A DNA stretch of 64,000 nucleotides from contig LT598468.1 in NCBI GenBank assembly GCA_900074745.1, positions 930,001-994,000 on the forward strand, in the 5' to 3' direction. Below are positions 10,438-22,191 of this stretch, piece after piece (position 1 is the first letter of the stretch; each line of letters opens with the position of its first letter). The notes below the pieces were generated by a model. The model was not told the DNA's origin. It saw only the letters and a program-made list of their open reading frames with translations, and searched no databases. The translations under genes were made by a program, and so were the position numbers. Source of the DNA: Lachancea mirantina. Lineage: Eukaryota > Ascomycota > Saccharomycetes > Saccharomycetales > Saccharomycetaceae.

Positions 10438-12147
10438 ATGAGCACTGCTGCCGTTAGTAACACTACTATACCGCCTGATGATGAGGAAATCGCCCTCAGT
10501 AAACTAGTATTCGGTGATACCGCAGACTTTTATGAAGCGTTAGCCCGTGTCGATATCGGACAAGATGAAGACTTAAGTGACGGTGAAGATGTCGATATGA
10601 TTGAAGCTTCCAGTGGGGATGAGGGAGCCAGTGATGATGATGATTTGAATAGAGTGCATGATGATCAACTTTTTTTTGTTGACGATGGTGAAAATTTAGA
10701 CGATCCACCGATTGAAAAGGGTGTTTCCGACATGGAAAGCGATAGCGATAGCTCTAGCGAAGCTGCATGGTCTGACTCAGAAGATGAGAGGATTTCTTTT
10801 GCTATTTCCAGCTCCAATAAAACCAAGAAACTGCGCAAATCGTATGTCGAGTCTACTTTAAATGGGAAAGAATACGTCATGCGGTTAAGATCTCAATTTG
10901 AAAAGATTTTTCCCAGACCCAAATGGGCAGATGACTCGGGCGATGAACACTCACCAAGCGACGTTGGTTCGGACGACGAAGAATCTGACCAAGTCATTAA
11001 CGGAGACGTTCACGCTTTGTCGAAAATATTGCAAAGCACCAGTGCGTATAAGGACGTCTCCACTGTTGTTTTGGCTCCTAAGATTCTCGATATTACGCGT
11101 CTCAAAGATGCTAACTCTCAGCGTCCATCGCATTCCGGTATTCAATCTCTATCATTCCACCCCTCCAAACCTTTACTCTTGAGTGGTGGGTATGATCGCA
11201 CTCTGCGCATTTATCACATAGATGGCAAGAATAATCATTTGGTCACAAGCGTTTACCTCACGGGCACACCGGTGCAAACTTGTACTTTTTACGTGTCGCC
11301 ATCTCAGACTGAACAAAAAGTTTTCAGTGCTGGAAGACGCCGTTATATGCATTCATGGGACATTTCCAACGCCTCTTCACAATACGCTAAGATCGAAAAG
11401 ATATCCCGTTTGTACGGGCACGAACAAACTCAGAGATCTTTTGAAAAGTTCAAAGTCGGTCACTTGTATACCCCTGAAAGTGGTCTCCATGGCATCATTT
11501 TTTTGCAAGGTAACAATGGCTGGATCAACATTTTACACGCCACTACCGGCGTTTGGCTAGCGGGTTGTAAAATTGAAGGCGTTCTTGCAGATTTTTGCAT
11601 CGATTATATCCCACTGAAAATGGGCAAATTCCGAACCATTTTGATAGTTGTGAATTCTTACGGTCAAGTCTGGGAATTTGATGTTTCCAATAAGGCCCAA
11701 GTTCTAAAAAAGTGGGAAGATAGTGGAAGTGTTGGTATAACCACAATCCAGGTGGGTGGAGGAACCAGTTCAGCACAGCTCTCCCCATTCAACGAGGTCA
11801 GGCCCAACAGATGGCTGGCTATCGGTAGCGAAAGTGGGTTTGTTCACGTATACGATCGAAACTCGTCTTCCAATAAACTATCCTTCGCTCTGGATCAGTT
11901 GACTACTTCCATATCTTCCTTGGCATTTTCATTTGACGGACAAATAATGTGCATGGCATCCAGAGCATCCAAGGATGCTTTGAGACTCGTACATCTGCCC
12001 TCAGGAACCGTGTTTTCTAACTGGCCCACTAGCGGTACACCTCTAGGGAAAGTGACAAGTGTCGCATTTTCTCCCAGAGGAGGTTTTCTTGCCGTGGGCA
12101 ATGAACAAGGTAAGGTAAGGCTATGGAAGTTGAATCATTATACATAG
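10438..12147 (+). CDS. UTP18: UTP18, U3 snoRNP / small-subunit processome WD40 protein
   Basis: 569 residues from ATG 10438; S. cerevisiae Utp18 has 594. The frame also opens upstream to ATG 10264, but that part crosses the PAC/RRPE promoter motifs and gives a sequence without homology, so the internal ATG (MSTAAVSNTT) is chosen. Seen: an acidic N-terminal third (DEDLSDGEDVDM, SDSDSSSEAAWSDSEDER), then a beta-propeller from about residue 225 with blades such as SLSFHPSKPLLLSGGYDRTL and VAFSPRGGFLAVGNEQGKVR. Utp18 belongs to the UTP-B module and recruits the exosome helicase Mtr4, also encoded in this window, to pre-rRNA through an N-terminal AIM motif. Orthologue of YJL069C. Confidence 0.93.
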   Translation: MSTAAVSNTTIPPDDEEIALSKLVFGDTADFYEALARVDIGQDEDLSDGEDVDMIEASSGDEGASDDDDLNRVHDDQLFFVDDGENLDDPPIEKGVSDMESDSDSSSEAAWSDSEDERISFAISSSNKTKKLRKSYVESTLNGKEYVMRLRSQFEKIFPRPKWADDSGDEHSPSDVGSDDEESDQVINGDVHALSKILQSTSAYKDVSTVVLAPKILDITRLKDANSQRPSHSGIQSLSFHPSKPLLLSGGYDRTLRIYHIDGKNNHLVTSVYLTGTPVQTCTFYVSPSQTEQKVFSAGRRRYMHSWDISNASSQYAKIEKISRLYGHEQTQRSFEKFKVGHLYTPESGLHGIIFLQGNNGWINILHATTGVWLAGCKIEGVLADFCIDYIPLKMGKFRTILIVVNSYGQVWEFDVSNKAQVLKKWEDSGSVGITTIQVGGGTSSAQLSPFNEVRPNRWLAIGSESGFVHVYDRNSSSNKLSFALDQLTTSISSLAFSFDGQIMCMASRASKDALRLVHLPSGTVFSNWPTSGTPLGKVTSVAFSPRGGFLAVGNEQGKVRLWKLNHYT

Positions 12148-13705
12148 GCATCGCGATTACATCTTGAATGTTTTCGTATTAATACTATCAAAAAACAGAA
12201 CAAAAACTTGCATCAAGACGATAGCATTATACTTCAAAATTTCGAGATTGTGCTTGGCTGCCGATCGCAGTTGCGATTACAGGGGCGAGAATTGGGAGGC
12301 CGCCTTAGGCTATTGGCGTAAAGAGCTCAAAATGGCCATAGAATCATTACTGCCTAAAACTATGTCCTCGAGTTGTTGCTGATTTAAGCCTTAAGGATAC
12401 ACTTCATGATGAGGAGCCAGTTGTCATCCAGAAATTACAAGAATCACCGCGTTTAATAATATGCTAATGGATTGGGCATTTCAGACCTTCTTTGCACAGA
12501 AGCCGATCGACAAACAGTAGTAGATCGCTTAGCTGGAGAATGAAGGAAATATTTTACTCGGCGGTAATGGTCCAAATGATGGAAGCAATTGCATACTACA
12601 ATTGGTTCTCAAATTGGTGATACTTTGGCATTCTGAGAACAGTTGAGCAAGGCGGCTTATACTGCGCATCGTGACATATTTTTTTCGATCAAGAATTTAT
12701 ACGTCTGTTGCTGATCTCAGTTGCCTACTTTGAGCACGCATCAGGCGAGCCTACGCGACGTCTTCCATCAGTTACTATTGCCGCCTTTCTTCGTTTCTGC
12801 AAACTTATAAACCATTTTTCAAATTTTGCTTGATTCTTACAAATTTGGGGTTTAGCCGGTGGCTAGATAGCTGCTAAGACAACAATAATAAGTCCAATCT
12901 GACCCAAACATAATAATGGAACCATTGATTGGGTACATTAACTGTTATATTGATCAATGATTTGCATGTGGAACCCAATCACGTGATCCTGGCGACAGAA
13001 TTGAATACTAAACGGGCCCATTTGCTAAGAATCACATGGTACCGTGGTGTAAGATCGTGTGGATTAGTCAATTTCACAGCGTGCTAGACTCGTCGGATTT
13101 GCATTATGGCCATCATTTGAATGCTCCTCCAGGTGAAGGTTGTGTCGAGGAATGAACACACTCGGGTTATGACTGCGCTGCATCGATGGAAATGAGACCT
13201 AGCCCCTGTCGTTATATACCAATTACAGTATGGACCGCAACGTTCGACTGCTAACAAGCCACTCTTTTTTTCATTTTGGTTAAACCAAACTCTACGAGAA
13301 CTAAGGTCCTTAGGCGGCCTTGAAAAAGATAGACTCAGAATATAGTGCTCATTGATTTGACTTCGGTGATAATCATACCAAAATCGCACACCTCTCGTCA
13401 CCAATGTAATTTCGATGTCGGCAATTTATCAAGAAAACACGAATTCCTATGAAAATTGACGAGTTCGAACAGGTAAAAGAATTGTCCAGCTATATGGAGC
13501 ACTACACTAGTATGAGGAGTTACACTAGTAGACATGTCGATGCTGTTGGTTATCTGGGTAACATCTCAAATCATAGAATTCCTGGGCAAACTGTGTAGCT
13601 CACTTTGTACGCAATTGCAGAAAGTTTTCAAGTATTTGATGATGACTTCTCTGGTTGAGAAACGAAAAGTATCTTCTGAAACTCAACGGATCAGTACCAT
13701 TGGAT
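12148..13705. other. Long intergenic region UTP18-MRPL27, nothing recognised
   Basis: About 1.56 kb with only short frames that look random. One E-box (ATCACGTGAT, 12979-12988) and one isolated ATGATGA at about 12404 were seen. No tRNA, no credible paired C/D boxes and no repeat were found. It is longer than needed for one promoter and could hide an untranslated RNA. Confidence 0.45.
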
Positions 13706-14143
13706 ATGAAGCCAACAACGACTTCACTATTTCATGAGTCACCTTTGCGGCTCTTGACCCGGCCCTGGAAGAAATATCGCGACGGGACGTTGTTTTACGG
13801 AGTATCGAAAGCGGGTAACAGAAGAACACCTTTAACCACTAAGCAAGGCAATAAAACACTTTACAAAGGTACTCGGTCATCGGGTATTGGTAGACACACG
13901 AGATATGGTGGTTACACTATAAATTGGGCCAAGGTGCGTACTTTCAGGACTCCTGCAAGCCTAAACATGGATTTGAAACCTTTGGTAAGCCACAACCTTC
14001 CAGAGTTGAAACAGACATTCGAAGGATTTCCCAAGGGTGCCCTTGATTCCGATTTGTATTTCAAGAGACTCAGGGAATACGTTAATAAGGGCAAAGTGTC
14101 AAGTGAAGCTTCAAATATCGATTGTTATACTGAAAAAGTATGA
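13706..14143 (+). CDS. MRPL27: MRPL27, mitochondrial large ribosomal subunit protein mL41
   Basis: 145 residues from ATG 13706; S. cerevisiae has 146. The frame extends 17 codons upstream, but only with TTG as a possible start, and homology begins at MKPTTTSLF. Conserved blocks: [42 protein letters not shown]. It is a nuclear-encoded component of the mitochondrial ribosome, made in the cytosol and imported; the basic N-terminal region can serve as targeting signal. Orthologue of YBR282W; SSH1 follows convergently as in S. cerevisiae. Confidence 0.94.
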   Translation: MKPTTTSLFHESPLRLLTRPWKKYRDGTLFYGVSKAGNRRTPLTTKQGNKTLYKGTRSSGIGRHTRYGGYTINWAKVRTFRTPASLNMDLKPLVSHNLPELKQTFEGFPKGALDSDLYFKRLREYVNKGKVSSEASNIDCYTEKV

Positions 14144-14428
14144 ATCAAAAAGCTTTTCTGCTTTCTACTAGCCTATAGGTAATGCTGTAAATAGTTTTGA
14201 TGGAAATTATGATCTTGGAGTGATCGAGTAAATGCGAGCACTATTCGTAGAGTCTGGCTTATTAAAGTACAAGAGATATGGGCGCTACAGAAGGGAGTAA
14301 AAAATAATCTGAAAATGGAGCAAAACCAGTCATTCTGGCATCCTCATCTTTTGATTCGACTGTCCTTAAAGAGCACGTTACCTGGGCTAGTGACGCCTTG
14401 GGGCTGAGGTCAGATGCTTTTGAGAACC

Positions 14429-15975
14429 TCAAAATCCACCACCGGGAGCACCCAAGACCTGTGCAAGAGCGCTTTGACCTCCACTTTGTTGATAATCAAC
14501 CGTGATCAATTCAAGGAGAGCAAAAGCGCTTGTAATGCCAATGACAATGCTGGCACCTTTACCCTTCAAGCCTAGAAGTTCTCCAGTGGCGACGATGACG
14601 GCCAATACTCCGGCACCTGCACCAGAAGCGACAGGAATGACTTTCTCGAGTTCCTTGGCAACGCTTTGTTCTCTGCGACCTGTCAAAGTGATACCCTGTT
14701 CTTTAAATTGAACGGAAATGTCACGAGCAGAGGAACCGCTGATGCCCTGCCACACGACCGCAAACCATACACTGGAGACGACTAAGAAAGCGGTAAAAGT
14801 GAAGGCAGTGAGAGGTTGTCTGGTCAAGTTTTCAATCAGAGATTTGGATGGGGTCAACAAGGACAGTGGGAATTGTGGTACGTATAGCAAGTTGTTGACT
14901 GAGGAATACCCACCTAGTAACTTGTAAATGAGCGAGGATGGATCATTTTTGGCGACAATTTGGATCAAGATAAACGCACCGATGTGAATGTAGAACAGAA
15001 GCACGTAAGAAAACAGCAATGGAAGACCACCAGTGTAGAGGAGCCGTATGGGGTACACGTTGTTGATACCACGAGCACGTGTCGATCTGATAGAGAGTTC
15101 GATACGGAAGTTTTGAAGCCATCCAGATACCGCAGCCAGCCCCACAACAAGGAACGCAGTGGTCAAGTTTGGCAAATAGTCTCTGTTGAACGCGCCCAAA
15201 ATCGCACTGGTATAGGTCTTGTGGGACGAACGTAAGGATTGTGTGAGATTAATGAACGCACCTTGTGCTTCGCGATGGCCATCACCGTCAACTGGGAACT
15301 GCGTGACCCCGAAAACGTCTGCGACAAAACTGGTTGCGGTGGCGACAACCGAAACGGCCATGGCACCAGAACCGAACCCGTAACCCTTATCGACCACTTC
15401 AACGAGCAAGGTCGCAAAAATACCTGCAGCGACCAATTGAACGTTCAACAGCACAATCGCGACCACTGATAAGTTTTCACCGTAAAATCCAGAGAATATG
15501 AACACATTGGCAAGCAAGAAATATTGCAAAATGGCAATCATTTTGGTCAACGTTTGAAACAATTCACGGTCCTGACGCAATTTGAAGTTGACTTTGACAA
15601 TCTTGAGCCCCGCAAGTAACTGCAACAATAATGCAGAGGATACAATGGGGAAAATTCCAAACTCTAGCAAGGTACGAGGTTCCGAAGCGAAAACACTGCG
15701 CAAAAAATAGATTGGGTCCTGTACAGACCCGGCCCCGACATCTTTAGCGACCCCGGCAAGCGGAAACTGCGTGAACAAGTATATCAACGCAGAAATGATC
15801 GTGTAGACAACTTTTTCGTCAAATCCAATCTTTTCATATGGAATTTCCACCTCTGGAATTAAGGGCAAAAACGGCTTTGCCAAATCGATAAAGCGAACTT
15901 TGTACGCAGAAAACGTTAGTACAGGTCTTGTCGCGTCTAATTGCCTCGTTTCGCGGCTAACATACACCCTGCCAT
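14429..15975 (-). CDS. SSH1: SSH1, Sec61-like translocon subunit (two exons)
   Basis: Exon 1 is 15975-15966 (10 bases) and exon 2 is 15897-14429, giving 492 residues; S. cerevisiae Ssh1 has 490. No ATG starts the long frame. The only suitable one, at 15975, lies in another frame and would stop after 12 codons if unspliced. Removing 15965-15898 gives MAGFRFIDLAKPFLPLIPEV, which matches the S. cerevisiae start (MSGFRLIDIVKPILPILPEV). The rest has the SecY/Sec61 pattern of about ten membrane segments, with family blocks YFLRSVFASEPRTLLEFG, FNRDYLPNLTTAF, RSTRARGINNVYPI and YQQSGGQSALAQVLG. Ssh1 forms a second ER translocation channel with Sbh2 and Sss1, biased to co-translational import. Confidence 0.93.
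15898..15965 (-). other. Spliceosomal intron in SSH1 (68 bases)
   Basis: On the minus strand the donor is the yeast consensus GTATGT (15965-15960) and the branch site is a perfect TACTAAC (15921-15915). The acceptor is placed at AAG (15900-15898), 18 bases after the branch adenosine. AAG is a rare acceptor, but there is no CAG or TAG between the branch site and well inside the conserved coding sequence, and only this junction restores the family N-terminus. Confidence 0.85.
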
Positions 15976-16225
15976 GATCTTGTTATCTGGCCTGTTATCT
16001 GGTTGAACTATTGGGTTTTCTCAAGTCAAGGTTCTCACATAATTAGAACTGAAATTTTTTCGAGTCAGGGTCATTGCCGACGAAGGCCAGCAGATCCAAT
16101 TATCGCTATCCCGATAACGAAATCAAGACTCAGCAGAACTTGCTTCACTAAAGGGACAGTTTTGGTGAAAGGGCGTCAATTAACACGCGTCTCCGCCAAT
16201 TGACAAGTGCACCAGTGTGACTAGC

Positions 16226-16513
16226 ATGAGTAAGCTATTGAAACTGAGCTCTACGGCGTTTCTAGCGTCAGTTTTGACCAGTTCTTACTATTTTTACGCG
16301 GTCGACCGTGACGGGTACCATTACCAGAATTCGAGCTGGAAACGAATGAGTGACTACGTGCAAGGTGTGATAGACCGTAGGGAGGACATTGTGGGGGCTA
16401 CGTCGAGTGACAAGCCGCACGATGTGGTTATAAGGCCGTTTGGCGAAACGGTTAAAGATCTTTGGAACCAGCAAGTGAGAGATGTCGCGAGCTGGGTTTA
16501 CTCGTGGAGCTAG
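16226..16513 (+). CDS. MIC12: MIC12/AIM5, MICOS complex subunit
   Basis: 95 residues from ATG 16226 (three codons upstream of it only offer GTG); S. cerevisiae has 106. Seen: one N-terminal membrane span (about residues 10-25, AFLASVLTSSYYFYA), then a conserved GYHYQNSSWKRM, VQGVIDRRE and the C-terminal ETVKDLWNQQVRDVASWVY. Mic12 sits in the mitochondrial inner membrane and joins Mic10 and Mic60 modules at crista junctions. Adjacent to TAE1 and then RGD1, as in S. cerevisiae YBR262C-YBR261C-YBR260C. Confidence 0.92.
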   Translation: MSKLLKLSSTAFLASVLTSSYYFYAVDRDGYHYQNSSWKRMSDYVQGVIDRREDIVGATSSDKPHDVVIRPFGETVKDLWNQQVRDVASWVYSWS

Positions 16514-16592
16514 GCTCACGCGACAACGGTGTACACGAGCGACCGGCAGAAGCCAGCCGCTCCCGTGACAACGGCATAGGACATCTAAATAG

Positions 16593-17393
<801 letters not shown>

Positions 17394-19834
17394 TGGACTT
17401 TGGTCAGATAGGAGCGAAAGACTAAATTCGATGGAAGTTTTGTCTTCATATGAACTAATTCTTCAGTTGAACTATGCACAATTGGTTATCATCATCCAGA
17501 GTCCCTTGATATTACGCAAAGAGTGGGCAAAGCACCTGTCTCTACTCTGCTCGACGTTTATACACCTTATAGACGTGACGGAGTCGAGCGACGGTACGTT
17601 TCGGTAACCAGTTGTTGGTATCCGTTCATCGATGAAATGATGGTGGAAGTGCTTATATAGAAGTAGTTATACTTGGTGAAAACACTGGTGGTCGTTTTGT
17701 ACGTAATCTTCGAGAAGTCATTAGGGCTGGAGATTGTTGAGTCATCGGGAGGGCAATTGTAGGGTTTGGGAACGTATGAGCACCTTGGTCCAGTCATACG
17801 TGGATTACCGATTTATGGCAGTGCCATTGAAAGCTGGGTTCAGTGAGTGGGCGTCGAGCATGCGCTTAAAGTTTAGAGGCCGGGTAACCCAGGTCCAAAT
17901 AACCACCATCTCAAGTGTAAAAGGATCTGCAAGGATCACAAAGTCGATAAGGAAGACGTGAATAAGGCGAGAGACAGACGAGGATTGCAATAGGTGCCCA
18001 TTGAAAGCATTGTGGAGAAAGTAAAAGTTTACCGTACTTTGTGATGTGGAATCGATGAAGTCAAGTAAGGCATTTAAGAGCCAAAAACTCCTTCGTACAT
18101 TAACAATAAACGACCATGATCTGTTTGGGCGTGGGTAATGGGCACATCCAGGTGTAGTTCCTACAACATGGATACTTACCGCTAGTCTCTGCTGTGAGCT
18201 AAAAGTCACGTGACCTTCGTGTCAGTTTCACGGGAACTGCGACCACACGGCGAGTCATGGTGTTTTTTAGGACGTGTAGCCTGCTTCTCTGGTCTCTCTG
18301 CTACTAGCATCTCTTTACACATCTTTCTCTTCTGTCGTCGCTGTCGTCGCTGAAGGCTCGCACAGGGCACAGCATGAAATACTTATCTCAGTGGCTGACC
18401 GGTATCAAAGCCGATTTATTAAAAGACATAAGCAGTTGTCGCACTTTTGAATATGGGAGAGATTATTAGGTGGCCGTCGGTTCAATGGTACTTCTAAAAG
18501 CTGCCTCAGCCGTCCGTGGAGGACGGCTTCCAAATCCCTCAATGTCGCAGTTTTTTATTGAGATTCATCGTTGTCGGTAGTTGATAAATTACTGAACCGC
18601 TCATTTAACTCGTTCAGAGTTGATCTAAATAATAAAGCTGATAAGGTGTTGGGTACATATATCTGTCTGTAGCTATCTTGCAACCACGACCACCACGATC
18701 CTGGTCATATCAGCTCATTTTATACAATTTCTGTAACATTGTGCCAATTTCGGAATCCGTTACTTTCGCCATATTAGACGGTGAATTCTCATCATACGTC
18801 ATTTATCATACCACATTTGATCTGATTACGATGTTCTGAAGATTCTAGAACTGTTAATGGTCCTGTTTTAGCTTCTAGTTCTTTCACGGAATGCGAACCG
18901 TTCGCTCATTTCTCTAATTTTATTCTGTCATATCGATCACGTGATGATGCAATTTGACGATATCATCTTCTCGCCAGCTCCTTCCAACAATATCATACTA
19001 TCAAGAATAAACATCAGTTACCAAACCATTCGGAAACTATCAACTACCGATGCTGGTAGTCTTCTCTCTGGTATAACTCTTTCGATCACTACGTGGACAT
19101 ATGAAGCCCACTGCCGTGGTGAATGGTAAAGCATAATGACCAGGTTAACTCTCCCTATTTAACAAAAAGTCTTTTATGGCAAAATATAAGATTTCAGTAC
19201 GAGTACAGGCTCTAACTGGCTGAGTAGTTGATCTGGACGTGGTACACCTAGCTTCTCTTCTGTCGTTATGGTCACGTGATATTCTTTACTTTCTGTTCCA
19301 CTTACTGGCATTCCTCCTTTCTTGACTTCACACTAGGTATTTGTTAACTACGATAGCTTTACGGATGATCTGAGCTGTTACTCTTTCATGAATACCAGCA
19401 TGGTGTATCAGTTTCAATTTCTTTTCTAAAATATTGGGATTTTTGTTTTTAGTCTTGAACACAACTTTCAGAATGAGGATCAAAAGAGGTAAAACTTATC
19501 AAAGAAACCAAAACCGGGGAGCTGGCAAGAGCACAAGCTGCTTGGTAATTAAAAGAGGCTACAAGTCAAATGAAATCGACTTAATTCAAGGAGAAAAGAA
19601 GATGTTCTAGATATGTCACGTGACTACCATCCAAATTATCACCACAAACGAACTTCGCCGTTAAGAATGCCGCTAATTTATGCATATCAAATGCATCAGA
19701 TCAAACTGGACAATTCAACAGTCATCAACAAACGGACCCACATACATACCCCATTGTGCGATCCACCATCCACAGCATTAAAAACTGTGCGAATTGTTGA
19801 TGTGTATTTGAAATCCGAAAAAAACCAGCTTTTC
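17394..19834. other. 2.4-kb gene-free stretch between TAE1 and RGD1
   Basis: No supportable protein gene. The longest frame, minus strand 18209-17805, begins with GTG and resembles no family. Four perfect TCACGTGA-type E-boxes lie at 18207, 18938, 19273 and 19617. A GC-rich hairpin (AGCCGTCC, then GGACGGCT, about 18509-18527) with a T-run at 18552-18557 sits inside an otherwise AT-rich context. The size and these motifs make a long promoter or a non-coding RNA possible, but neither is shown. Confidence 0.45.
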
Positions 19835-21925
19835 ATGGCAGAATCTCAGTCAGTTACATCGCCTCCAAATTCAAGTTCAACTGCAAACGGCAGCAGAGTG
19901 GCAAGCACTATAACCGACCCCAAGACCAGTGACCGAGTCAGCGATCCCATCAATGTCCAGGAAATGTTTTCGAAGCCCGAAATCAAGAAAGTGCTTGACT
20001 CAGACGTTGCCATAAATGCACTTTTAGCACGTTTGAAACAGTCTCTCTTAACCTGTGAAGAACTCACCAAATTTGTGCGGAAGAAGTATCTTATGGAAGA
20101 GGATCACACCCAGGAGCTCAGCAAGACCTACAAGAATTTTTTCACTGGGGCCACGTTTTCAACGTCGCTCCAAAAGAGTATCCACGCCGTATTGGATTTT
20201 GACGGTAAACTGGCCCAGGTCAAACAGAGTTATGTGAAAGCGTTGCAAAAAATGTACGACGAACTGAGCGCGTTGTTACTCACTATGACTAAAATGCGTA
20301 AAAATCTCAAAGAAACGAGTCGACGTCTTGAAAAAGACGTTGCCGAGGCGATTCACAGTGCGGAAAAGGCTAAGGCTAGGTACAATTCGTTGTGCCAAGA
20401 CTGGGAAAAACTCAAAATGGCGGATCCTACCAAGACAAAACTTACGCTTAGAGGCTCCAAAACCACGCGAGAACAAGAAGAAGATTTGCAACGCAAGATC
20501 GACGCTGCAGATCTCGATTACAAGCAAAAAGTCGATTCCTCGACTTCTCTGAGAAATACTTTTTTGACCAAAGAAAGACCCAAGATCGTGGCAGAATTGC
20601 GGGACTTGACACTGGAAATCGATACTGCAATGGCAATTCAACTCCAAAAATACACTATCTGGACTGAAACTTTACTTCTCAACAGCGGTGTCACTATTAC
20701 TCCATTTGATTCTAGCAAATCCATGAAGAGTAGTGCCGTCTCCATGACTAACGAACTCGATCTTTACAATTATCTTAACAAATACAACCAAGGTTCCAAA
20801 AGCTCGGGCCTTATCAACAAAAATCTGATACCCGTTGACTACAAAAAGCATCCTTCAATGCTTAAGTCAGGTGGCCATAGGAGCACCCTTACCAAGTCAA
20901 ATTCACCTCCAAACCAACCCAGTTTTGTTGTCAATCCTGCTAATAATGTGTTACCCCGTCGCATTGTTTCTACCGACAAAGAATCACCCTTTGATTCTGT
21001 TCCATCAAGAAGAAATAACCTTCAGGCGACTGCTACCGGATTTGGCAGTAGCAGTAGTAGCCTGAACTCTCCATCACAACCAAGGGTCCAACAGCCCCCT
21101 TCGTCATTATCCAAACAGAAACCTGTCTCCTCTATGCTGAATGTTGGGGAAGTAGCTGCACCACAAAAGGCTTCAGGCGATCCGTTCCCTACTTTAGATC
21201 CCGGAAACAATATCAGGGCAGCCAGTTTGACAGCTTCCATGATAACATCTTCTACCGATCGCCCTTTCTCCCAAATTCAAACCTCAGACTCTATGCCCCC
21301 TGGCATTTCGAAAGACTTCAAGACTTTTGGTACCCCGCTTGAAACTTTACTCAATTATGAGCAGGACTTGGTACCTGCAATCGTGCGGCAGTGCATATAC
21401 GTTGTTGACAAATATGGTCTCGACATGGAAGGCATTTACCGCAAGTCTGCAAATGTTTTGGATGTCAGTAATCTAAAGGAGGAAATTGACAAAGATCCTT
21501 CTAATGTGTCAAAGATCTTACCGCCCAAGAATCATGCCGACTCCGACATTTATTTGGCCGGGTCTCTTCTCAAAACGTTTTTCTCAAATCTCCCGGATAC
21601 CCTCATGCCCTCCGCCATGACTACAGAGGTTAAGACCTGTTTATCAATTGCGGATCCTACGACGAGGAAAAATTATATGCATGGCTTGATCTACAAACTT
21701 CCAGATCCTCAATATTGGACCCTACGGGCACTGATTTTCCATTTGCTAAGAGTGGTAAGTCATGAAGAGTCGAACAGAATGAACGTGAGGAGTCTTTGTA
21801 TCATATGGGGCCCGACATTAATATCTCCGAACGAAAGCGATATAAACGATGTCAACTACCAAATTCAAGCAATGGAAGAACTAATAAAAGTCGCCGATCA
21901 GGCCTTTGAGCCAGAAGAAGCCTAA
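19835..21925 (+). CDS. RGD1: RGD1, F-BAR and RhoGAP protein
   Basis: 696 residues from ATG 19835; S. cerevisiae Rgd1 has 666. The frame is open back to ATG 19613, but those 74 codons have no homology and contain promoter-like E-box sequence, so the inner Met ([10 protein letters not shown]) is preferred. An F-BAR coiled-coil region spans roughly residues 45-310 ([39 protein letters not shown]). A Ser-rich linker follows, then a RhoGAP domain from about residue 500 with the arginine finger in EGIYRKS and the conserved [17 protein letters not shown] and [10 protein letters not shown]. In S. cerevisiae it stimulates GTP hydrolysis by Rho3 and Rho4 at sites of polar growth. Orthologue of YBR260C. 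Confidence 0.92.
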   Translation: MAESQSVTSPPNSSSTANGSRVASTITDPKTSDRVSDPINVQEMFSKPEIKKVLDSDVAINALLARLKQSLLTCEELTKFVRKKYLMEEDHTQELSKTYKNFFTGATFSTSLQKSIHAVLDFDGKLAQVKQSYVKALQKMYDELSALLLTMTKMRKNLKETSRRLEKDVAEAIHSAEKAKARYNSLCQDWEKLKMADPTKTKLTLRGSKTTREQEEDLQRKIDAADLDYKQKVDSSTSLRNTFLTKERPKIVAELRDLTLEIDTAMAIQLQKYTIWTETLLLNSGVTITPFDSSKSMKSSAVSMTNELDLYNYLNKYNQGSKSSGLINKNLIPVDYKKHPSMLKSGGHRSTLTKSNSPPNQPSFVVNPANNVLPRRIVSTDKESPFDSVPSRRNNLQATATGFGSSSSSLNSPSQPRVQQPPSSLSKQKPVSSMLNVGEVAAPQKASGDPFPTLDPGNNIRAASLTASMITSSTDRPFSQIQTSDSMPPGISKDFKTFGTPLETLLNYEQDLVPAIVRQCIYVVDKYGLDMEGIYRKSANVLDVSNLKEEIDKDPSNVSKILPPKNHADSDIYLAGSLLKTFFSNLPDTLMPSAMTTEVKTCLSIADPTTRKNYMHGLIYKLPDPQYWTLRALIFHLLRVVSHEESNRMNVRSLCIIWGPTLISPNESDINDVNYQIQAMEELIKVADQAFEPEEA

Positions 21926-22191
21926 AGTCTCTTCATAGTTGGTCCTTAAATGTAACTTCAGAACAGCATTATTTAAGATTAGAGGAGATTAGAGATCAAT
22001 TCCAATGTTCACATGCCTACCTCTGCTTAAAATTCATCATTGCTCTGGGCATTATCTGGTCGTCACACGGCATGCATGTATCGAGGTATTTGAAGGTCCA
22101 CCTTACTGTCGATCACAATTCTTTAAGATGCCATGGGAGAGCCTGAGAAAATCTGATGTCCTTAGTACACTAAGCCCATCTTTCAGCGCGA

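Noticed and set aside
17805-18209. 134-codon minus-strand frame in the TAE1-RGD1 gap.
   Set aside because: It starts with GTG, has no family features, and its 5' end lies in an E-box. Probably chance.
19615-19826. Possible point centromere: GTCACGTGAC (CDEI-like) followed about 177 bases later by TGTATTTGAAATCCGAAA (CDEIII-like).
   Set aside because: The sequence between them is not the strongly AT-rich tract a CDEII must be, the CDEIII-like match is imperfect, and the region is the immediate 5' side of RGD1.
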